A stretch of DNA of 6,724 bases from JBFKPQ01 sp041628225 (lineage in GTDB: Bacteria; Actinomycetota; Acidimicrobiia; Spongiisociales; JAENVV01), in the NCBI GenBank assembly GCA_041628225.1, contig JBFKPQ010000130.1, forward strand, positions 1 through 6,724, in the 5' to 3' direction. The notes under the pieces are model-generated. The model searched no databases. It saw only the letters and a list, made by a program, of their open reading frames with translations, and was not told the DNA's origin. The position numbers and the translations under genes are program-made. Below, piece by piece: positions 1 to 4,514 of the stretch (its first letter is position 1; every line of letters begins with the position of its first letter).

Positions 1-1
1 C

Positions 2-379
2 GAAGCCACTGGCGAGATCGATCGAGCGCTTCCTTCGTCGCTCGCCGGATTCGATCGAACTCGTGTGACCGAAGGGCCGCAGGCGACGGTGGTGGCCGCC
101 TTCTACGAGGACGGCGTCTTCACGTTCACCCTGATGAACTCGGACAACCCGATCGCCGTTCCCGAACTCGAAGAGAGCGGCACCATCGAATTCGATGGCC
201 GGTCGTACCGGCGAGCTTTCCAGCTCGGTCGAGCGGTGTATGCGTGGAACTCATCCGAAGGTGGCTACGTCCTCGTCGGTGATCTGCCGCTCGACGTGCA
301 GGAACGGATCCTCGAGCAGCTCCCCGAACCGGAGTCGCAGGGCTTCTTTCAGCGCCTGTGGCGCGGCCTGTTCGGCTAG
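2..379 (+). CDS. C-terminal part of an unidentified protein (5' end beyond the left edge)
   Basis: The frame is open from base 2 to the TAG at 377-379, giving 125 visible residues. A GTG at 65 could be taken as a start, but no Shine-Dalgarno sequence or -10 box precedes it and the 21 codons before it read as normal protein (for example LPSSLAGFDRTRV). I therefore treat this as a gene truncated by the window. The visible part is soluble, with alternating beta-strand-like segments (VVAAFYEDGVFTFTL, AVYAWNSSEGGYVLVGDLP), then a helix-like DVQERILEQL and a tail rich in aromatic and basic residues ending LWRGLFG. The VLVGDLPLDVQERIL pattern loosely recalls the C-terminal domain of RseB/MucB-like or other anti-sigma-associated envelope proteins, but this is only a resemblance and no function is assigned. 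It converges on the peroxiredoxin gene, sharing 4 bases. Confidence 0.6.
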   Translation, partial: EATGEIDRALPSSLAGFDRTRVTEGPQATVVAAFYEDGVFTFTLMNSDNPIAVPELEESGTIEFDGRSYRRAFQLGRAVYAWNSSEGGYVLVGDLPLDVQERILEQLPEPESQGFFQRLWRGLFG

Positions 380-840
380 CTCGCCAGCGCTGCCAGGCTC
401 TCCGTGTAGGAAGCGATCGTACGCGGCACCCCCAGCGATCCGGTCGCGATGATCTCCCGCACGATGCCGTCTGCGTCCAGGACGTACGTGGTGCGCATCG
501 CACACCCGAGCTGGTCGTTGAAGCAGCCGTAGGCCTGGCTCACTGCGCCGTGGGGCCAGAAGTCGGACAGGACCGGAAAGTGGAAGTTCTCGTCGGTGGA
601 CCACTTGGCGTTCGCCGGGCGCGTGTCGCAGGTGATCACGACCACGTTGGCGTCCATACCCTCGAGCAGATGGAGGTTGTCGCGGATGTCGCACATCTCG
701 CCTTCACAGGTCCCGGTGAATGGGAACGGAATGAACACGATGAGGCTGTTCCGACCCTTCAGCGACGCCAGGTTGACGGCGTTGCCGGCTTGATCGGGGA
801 GCGCGAAGTCTGGAGCTGGTTGTCCTACCACGGCGGCCAT
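376..840 (-). CDS. Peroxiredoxin, AhpE/BCP-like (AhpC/TSA family)
   Basis: This 154-residue thioredoxin-fold peroxidase should reduce hydrogen peroxide, organic peroxides or peroxynitrite in the cytosol, using a mycothiol- or thioredoxin-type donor. The active-site motif is P38-F-P-F-T42-G-T-C45, with C45 as peroxidatic cysteine. R116 in AMRTTYVLD fits the conserved active-site Arg. The N-terminal GQPAPDFALPDQ is the usual first strand and the whole length is a single domain. The wording around the active site and the YGCFNDQLGCAMR segment are AhpE-like, but C50 sits five residues after C45, where E. coli Bcp keeps its resolving cysteine. Further cysteines are C71, C106 and C113. The ATG at 840 has GAAGGGA seven bases upstream. 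The gene is monocistronic, divergent from the thioesterase, and overlaps the preceding + gene by CTAG. The family is certain; the subgroup is less so. Confidence 0.93.
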   Translation of the reverse strand: MAAVVGQPAPDFALPDQAGNAVNLASLKGRNSLIVFIPFPFTGTCEGEMCDIRDNLHLLEGMDANVVVITCDTRPANAKWSTDENFHFPVLSDFWPHGAVSQAYGCFNDQLGCAMRTTYVLDADGIVREIIATGSLGVPRTIASYTESLAALAS

Positions 841-847
841 GCGGGGG

Positions 848-854
848 TCCCTTC
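848..854 (-). promoter_or_regulatory. Ribosome binding site of the peroxiredoxin gene
   Basis: Reading the - strand, GAAGGGA lies seven bases before the ATG at 840. It supports that start and shows this gene has a leader, unlike its divergent neighbour. Confidence 0.55.
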
Positions 855-868
855 GGTGTGAGTTCGAC

Positions 869-874
869 AGGGTA
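869..874 (-). promoter_or_regulatory. Candidate -10 box for the peroxiredoxin gene (TACCCT)
   Basis: TACCCT on the - strand matches TAnnnT. With normal spacing, transcription would begin near 862, leaving a 22-base leader that contains the GAAGGGA ribosome binding site. I see no good -35 hexamer 16-18 bases upstream, so this rests on the -10 and its position alone. Confidence 0.35.
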
Positions 875-892
875 GTGGCTCTCGGTCCTGGC

Positions 893-898
893 TAGCGT
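893..898 (+). promoter_or_regulatory. Candidate -10 box for a leaderless thioesterase mRNA (TAGCGT)
   Basis: TAGCGT matches TAnnnT and ends seven bases before the ATG at 906, so transcription would start at or one base before the A of the start codon. No Shine-Dalgarno sequence is present. A GTG at 897 overlaps the box and is therefore an unlikely start. No recognisable -35 is visible at standard spacing. Confidence 0.45.
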
Positions 899-905
899 GC
901 GCCTC

Positions 906-1718
906 ATGGACTTCACCGTGACTCCTTTTGCGGACGCGACGGCTGTGACCCCGGCGGGTGAGGGTGCGTGGACCGGTCGCATCGCCCCGGACTGGGACAT
1001 CCTCGGCAACGCCAACGGCGGATACCTGCTCGCCATGGCCGGCCGGGCGGCCGCCGAGGCCTGTGGGCGGCCGGACCCTGTGACGATGACGGGACATTTC
1101 CTGGCACCGGGGCGGCCGGGCCCCGTCAGGCTCACTACGGAGATCGTCAAGGAAGGCCGGCGGTTCGCGACCGTCGCAACCACGATCGCCGACGAACTCG
1201 GCAAGCCGCTGCTCGCCGCCTTGGGGAGCTTCACGCAGCTCGAGGATCGGCCGGGCCCCGAGCATGTCCAGGGTGGCCCTCCGGAGTTGCCCGACCGAGA
1301 TGCTTGCCTTGCGGTGCAGCCGACCGAGGCCTTCCCGCCACCGTTCATGGCCCAGACGGATCTACGGCTCCATCCCGACGACGTGCCGTTCGGTGCGGAG
1401 GGGCCAAGTGGTTTCCTGCGGGTTCGGGGGTGGTTCCGATGGCGCGGCGATCAGCCGCTCGACACGCTTTCGCTGCTGGTCGCTTCGGATGCGTTCCCAC
1501 CGACGATCTTCAACGCCGATCTACCGGTGGCGTGGACCCCGACGCTCGAGCTGACCACGCACGTGCGGCATCGCCCGGACCCGAACGAATGGTTGCGGTG
1601 TTCGTTCCGTACCCGCTTCATCACGGCGGGGTTCCTCGAAGAAGACGGCGAGCTGTGGGATGGACGGGGACGGCTGATCGCGCAGTCTCGACAGCTGGCG
1701 CTGCTGCCGCGCTCCTAG
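906..1718 (+). CDS. TesB-like acyl-CoA thioesterase (double hotdog)
   Basis: This 270-residue protein should hydrolyse acyl-CoA to free acid and CoA in the cytosol. The N-terminal hotdog (about residues 20-120) carries NANGGY at 35-40 on the central helix, then PDPVTMTGHFLAPGRPGPV and EGRRFATV, all typical of TesB-like (4HBT_3) proteins. The C-terminal hotdog (about 165-270) has WTPTLELTTHVRHRP, then DGELWDGRGRLIAQSRQ at 247-263, matching the family's closing segment with its conserved Asp, Gln and Ser. Length is normal for the family. I chose ATG 906 over GTG 897 because a TAnnnT box ends seven bases before it and the GTG overlaps that box. The substrate cannot be told from sequence. The gene stands alone, divergent from the peroxiredoxin, and its TAG shares CTAG with the stop of the convergent metalloprotease. 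Confidence 0.88.
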   Translation: MDFTVTPFADATAVTPAGEGAWTGRIAPDWDILGNANGGYLLAMAGRAAAEACGRPDPVTMTGHFLAPGRPGPVRLTTEIVKEGRRFATVATTIADELGKPLLAALGSFTQLEDRPGPEHVQGGPPELPDRDACLAVQPTEAFPPPFMAQTDLRLHPDDVPFGAEGPSGFLRVRGWFRWRGDQPLDTLSLLVASDAFPPTIFNADLPVAWTPTLELTTHVRHRPDPNEWLRCSFRTRFITAGFLEEDGELWDGRGRLIAQSRQLALLPRS

Positions 1719-2809
1719 AAGTCGTCGAGAAGCACCCGGGCCGCCCACGCCACGGGATCGGAGAGTTCGGCCAACGTCGGCAGATGTTCCGGTTCGAGCC
1801 ACAGCCGGTCGAGCGCCTGGCGACCCCAGCGGCGCTCGACGTCGACGCAGAAGGCGGCTCCCTGGCGGTACTGCTCGGCCTTGAGCTCGAGTCCCAGCAT
1901 GCGGTTGAGGAGTTGCTCGCCCCCCGAATGCGGCTCGTCCCGACGGGCCTCGATCGCGGCCCGCATCTGCTCGAGGTCCGGCAGCATGCGCGGTGCGGCG
2001 CGGTCCATGAGGAAGTCGCCGTAGCCCTCCATGACCGCCATGAACGCCTGGATGGCATCGAGCGCCGGACGCTGCTCGTCCGTGGTGAAGATCCCCGCCA
2101 GGCCGGCCGGATCCTGCATCATCTCCTCGAGCTTGGTCGGGTCCGAGAACTGCTGGAACCGTTCCATGAGCGATCCGGTGTCGACGGCCACTCCGCCGAG
2201 GTATCGCTGCATGAGGTCGAAGAAGTGCCCGCGCACCCACGGGACGGCGAACTCGGCCTGGTGGGTCACCTCATGGAGTGCGATCCAGAGGCGCACCTGG
2301 CGCGGATCGAGACCGTGGTCGGTGGCGAAGGCTTCGATGTTCGGCACCACCATGAGCAGGTCGCCTTGCTCGGCGGTCGGCAATCCCAGGTCGAACTGGC
2401 CGAGCACCCGATGCGACAGGAAACCCACCATCATGCCCATTTGCAGCCCCAGCAGCGCAGGGCCGAGCGGCTTCAGCATCTGGCCGAGGGGGTCGTCGGC
2501 CGTGGCGTCGGTGTCGAATTGGCCGGCGAGGGGTTCGACGAGGTAGCGGAAACTCTGGAGGTTCCGTTCGGCCCAGGTGGCCCGGTCGACCGGGATGGCG
2601 TCGAGTGCCGGTCCGAGCGGCAGGTCCGATGCCGCCTGGATCTGCAGCTGGGCGAGCCGAACGAGCTCCTGATATTCCTCGGCCAGCCAGGGGTCGACCG
2701 GCTCTTGTTGGCCAGCGAGTTGCTTGCTCACCTCGCGGGCCAGCTTCCAGTTCACCGGCCCGGGCTGGTTGAACAGTTCGATGAGTTGAGAAAAGATGTC
2801 GTCTGCCAT
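1715..2809 (-). CDS. Zincin_2 (DUF2342-type) zinc metalloprotease
   Basis: This 364-residue cytosolic-looking protein lacks a signal peptide. It matches an actinobacterial family annotated as zinc-dependent metalloprotease, putative hydrolase or 'coenzyme F420 biosynthesis-associated'. No substrate is established to my knowledge. The zinc motif is H179-E-V-T-H183 (HExxH) in LWIALHEVTHQAEF, and E261 in MEGYGDFLMD is the likely downstream ligand. A hydrophobic stretch at about 107-137 ends in the conserved RVLGQFDLGLP, which is a family signature rather than a membrane anchor. The start is ATG 2809, where the A is also the last base of the upstream gene's TGA (TGATG), and with only weak ribosome-binding potential translation is probably coupled. 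The open frame extends upstream to 3631, but that part is Arg-rich and antisense-like, so it is a shadow of the neighbour. The family is confident; the role is unknown. Confidence 0.88.
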   Translation of the reverse strand: MADDIFSQLIELFNQPGPVNWKLAREVSKQLAGQQEPVDPWLAEEYQELVRLAQLQIQAASDLPLGPALDAIPVDRATWAERNLQSFRYLVEPLAGQFDTDATADDPLGQMLKPLGPALLGLQMGMMVGFLSHRVLGQFDLGLPTAEQGDLLMVVPNIEAFATDHGLDPRQVRLWIALHEVTHQAEFAVPWVRGHFFDLMQRYLGGVAVDTGSLMERFQQFSDPTKLEEMMQDPAGLAGIFTTDEQRPALDAIQAFMAVMEGYGDFLMDRAAPRMLPDLEQMRAAIEARRDEPHSGGEQLLNRMLGLELKAEQYRQGAAFCVDVERRWGRQALDRLWLEPEHLPTLAELSDPVAWAARVLLDDF

Positions 2810-4008
2810 CAGCTGTCCGGATGTCGATCGTAGGTCATGGTGACGGTTATCTCGAGGCCGTCTCTCAACACCACGATTGTCGCAGCATCGCCCGCTCGTT
2901 TGGTGCGGACCGCGGCCACGAGTTCCTCGGCGGTCGTCACAGACCGGCCGTCGATCGCCACGACGACGTCGCCGAGGCGTACACCGGTCCGTTCGACAGC
3001 CGAGTCGACGGAGAACGAGAAGATCTCCGCCCCGTTCGGTTCGCGTCGGCCCTCTGCATCGAGCGCGAGGTGGGTCTGGGCCTGCATGCCCAGGTAGGCG
3101 TACGGCACCTCCCCCAAGTCGATCAGGTCGTCGATCACCGACTCGATCAGGGCGGCGGGGATCACGGAGGCCGCCGCATCGCCGTCGAGGCCGGTGGCGA
3201 TTCCGACCGTCTGGCCGGACTCGTTGACGAGTACGGCGCCGGCCGCCAAGGGGGCGTCGACCGCGGCCAGGCCGTACAGCCGGCGGCCGTCGTCGAGGTC
3301 GAGCCGGATGCCCTCGGTGACGATGGCCACGTCCGTGATCTGCGTCTCGAGATCGCTGGTGCGGACGACGGCGAGGATGCTCTGGCCGGTTCCGGCCGCA
3401 CCGGCTTCGAGAGGTGCGTTGACGGTGTCGATGGCGAGGACCGCCAGGTTCGTGAGCCGGTCGATCCCGACGACGGTGGCGGTGTGCCGGACACCGTCGT
3501 CCAGCACCACGGTCATCGCCGCGGCGCCTTCGACCACATGGTGCGGCACCACGGCGTGGCCCGCTCGCGCGAGGTAACCGGTCGCCGTCGCCGTGGGTGG
3601 TTGCCCCAGGTCCGGATGTGCTTCGACCCAAACGATGGAGGCGAGCGCCTCACCCACGGCGGCGTCGAGAGGAGCCGTGGTGGGCACGGGTGCCGGTGTC
3701 GTCGCCGGTCCCGCCGCGGTGGCGGGCGGTGCGGGGGTTGTGAGGTCCAAGACGCCGGCCACGTAGAGGCCGGCCACCGCCAGCGCACCGGCCAGCAGGA
3801 CGGCCATCACGATCGTCACCCAGCGGGGGCCCTCGCGCGGTGCCCCAGTGCGGGCCGCGTCATAGGGGTCGGCCGCGAAGCTGGCCGGCTGTGTGGCGGC
3901 CGGCGGTACGGCTGGGATGTCGGCTGTGTCGGCGTCGCCGGGCTCAGTTGGGAGCGCGGGTGGTGGCGGGTCGGTGACGGCCCCCTCGCCGTCGGACTCA
4001 GACGTCAT
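2809..4008 (-). CDS. Membrane-anchored HtrA-like PDZ protein, probable pseudoprotease
   Basis: The 399 residues show an acidic Pro-rich cytosolic tail (1-58), one transmembrane helix (about 64-87), a Pro/Ala/Thr linker (90-113), a trypsin-like HtrA domain (about 114-295) and a PDZ domain (about 302-394, beginning YAYLGMQ and containing LGDVVVAIDGRSV). Topology should be N-inside with both domains outside. Fitting it to the HtrA pattern, the catalytic His is kept (H157 in VPHHVVEG), but the Asp of the usual TDLAVL is N187 (TNLAVL), and the usual GNSGGPLVN reads LAAGAVLVN, putting A256 at the Ser. No other GxSG is present, so peptidase activity is unlikely and a binding or scaffold role is more plausible. 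It is the first gene of a two-gene unit with the metalloprotease. ATG 4008 lies six bases after TACAAT, suggesting leaderless expression. Confidence 0.85.
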   Translation of the reverse strand: MTSESDGEGAVTDPPPPALPTEPGDADTADIPAVPPAATQPASFAADPYDAARTGAPREGPRWVTIVMAVLLAGALAVAGLYVAGVLDLTTPAPPATAAGPATTPAPVPTTAPLDAAVGEALASIVWVEAHPDLGQPPTATATGYLARAGHAVVPHHVVEGAAAMTVVLDDGVRHTATVVGIDRLTNLAVLAIDTVNAPLEAGAAGTGQSILAVVRTSDLETQITDVAIVTEGIRLDLDDGRRLYGLAAVDAPLAAGAVLVNESGQTVGIATGLDGDAAASVIPAALIESVIDDLIDLGEVPYAYLGMQAQTHLALDAEGRREPNGAEIFSFSVDSAVERTGVRLGDVVVAIDGRSVTTAEELVAAVRTKRAGDAATIVVLRDGLEITVTMTYDRHPDS

Positions 4009-4013
4009 AGACT
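4008..4013 (+). promoter_or_regulatory. Candidate -10 box for leaderless moaE (TAGACT)
   Basis: TAGACT ends six bases before the ATG at 4020, so +1 would fall on the A of the start codon. Its first base is the same base pair as the first base of the opposing gene's ATG. No standard -35 is visible; any -35 would lie inside the opposing coding sequence. Confidence 0.5.
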
Positions 4014-4014
4014 C

Positions 4015-4020
4015 ATTGTA
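4015..4020 (-). promoter_or_regulatory. Candidate -10 box for the HtrA-like gene (TACAAT)
   Basis: On the - strand TACAAT, close to the TATAAT consensus, ends six bases before the ATG at 4008, again placing +1 on the start codon. Its first base coincides with the first base of moaE. It mirrors the moaE -10 box around position 4014. Confidence 0.55.
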
Positions 4021-4454
4021 TGAATGACGCCGCCCAACGCGATCACGTTGCCGTACTGACCACGTCCATCGACCCGGCGGATGCCTACCGTCGGATCCTC
4101 GACGACCGGGCCGGAGCGACGGTGGTGTTCACCGGCAACGTCCGGAATCATTCGGAAGGCAAGATCGGGGTGACCCACCTCGAGTACGAGGCATACGGCG
4201 ACCACGTCACCGGCAAGATCGCCGAGATCGTGGCCGAAGCGCGCGAGCGGTGGGACGTGTTGCACGTCGCGGTCGAGCATCGCACCGGCCACGTGGATCT
4301 CCGAGAGGTCTCGGTGGTCGTCGGCGTGTCGGCGGCACATCGCGCCGCCGCCTTCGAAGCCGCCCGGTACATCATCGACGAGCTGAAACACCGTGCGCCG
4401 ATCTGGAAGAAGGAACACTGGCCAGGCGGTGCCGAATGGTCCCCGGGTTCCTGA
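4020..4454 (+). CDS. moaE: Molybdopterin synthase catalytic subunit MoaE
   Basis: MoaE is the large subunit of molybdopterin synthase. With the thiocarboxylated small subunit MoaD it inserts two sulfurs into cyclic pyranopterin monophosphate to give molybdopterin in the cytosol. The 144 residues cover the whole family: GATVVFTGNVRNHSEG (32-47), LEYEAYGDH (54-62), EHRTGHV (86-92), SAAHRAAAFEAARYIIDELK (104-123) and PIWKKEHW (127-134). K123 and K130 fit the catalytic and substrate-binding lysines that E. coli MoaE has at 119 and 126, and R42, H107 and R108 fit conserved pocket residues. Start ATG 4020 is set by the -10 box six bases upstream. No moaD, moaA, moaC or molybdoenzyme gene is in the window, so its partner must be encoded elsewhere. 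It is followed after four bases by a strong hairpin. Confidence 0.95.
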   Translation: MNDAAQRDHVAVLTTSIDPADAYRRILDDRAGATVVFTGNVRNHSEGKIGVTHLEYEAYGDHVTGKIAEIVAEARERWDVLHVAVEHRTGHVDLREVSVVVGVSAAHRAAAFEAARYIIDELKHRAPIWKKEHWPGGAEWSPGS

Positions 4455-4458
4455 AACG

Positions 4459-4490
4459 CGAGGAAGGCGGCCCATCGGCCGCCTTCCTCG
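4459..4490. terminator. Bidirectional hairpin terminator between moaE and the binding-protein gene
   Basis: A perfect 14-bp inverted repeat, CGAGGAAGGCGGCC with its complement, encloses a four-base loop CATC. It starts four bases after the moaE TGA and ends 24 bases from the stop of the convergent binding-protein gene, so it can serve both. GAAAC (4453-4457) and GTTTC (4495-4499) can extend the stem past a short internal loop, bringing the end of the moaE stop codon into the base. There is no long U tract on either strand, which is common for GC-rich actinobacterial terminators. Confidence 0.75.
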
Positions 4491-4514
4491 TATGGTTTCG
4501 GTGAATCCGACGGT

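Noticed and set aside
65..379. GTG at 65 as the true start of the left-edge gene.
   Set aside because: No ribosome binding site or -10 box precedes it, and the frame is open and protein-like back to the window edge.
863..869. TTCGACA as a -35 box for the thioesterase promoter.
   Set aside because: It is about 23 bases from TAGCGT, too far for a standard spacer.
968..2833. A 621-codon open frame on the + strand spanning the thioesterase and the antisense of the metalloprotease.
   Set aside because: It is out of frame with the thioesterase, antisense to a well-supported gene, and reads as Arg/Gly/His-rich low-complexity protein. It is a GC-driven shadow.
2810..3631. N-terminal extension of the metalloprotease frame, which would make a 638-residue fusion.
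   Set aside because: The extension is Arg-rich and lies in another frame of the HtrA-like gene. The TGATG junction gives a natural start at 2809, and family homology begins there.
2821..4023. A 400-codon + strand frame opposite the HtrA-like gene.
   Set aside because: The - strand reading has a transmembrane helix, an HtrA-like fold and PDZ motifs. This frame has no recognisable domain and mirrors its codon bias.
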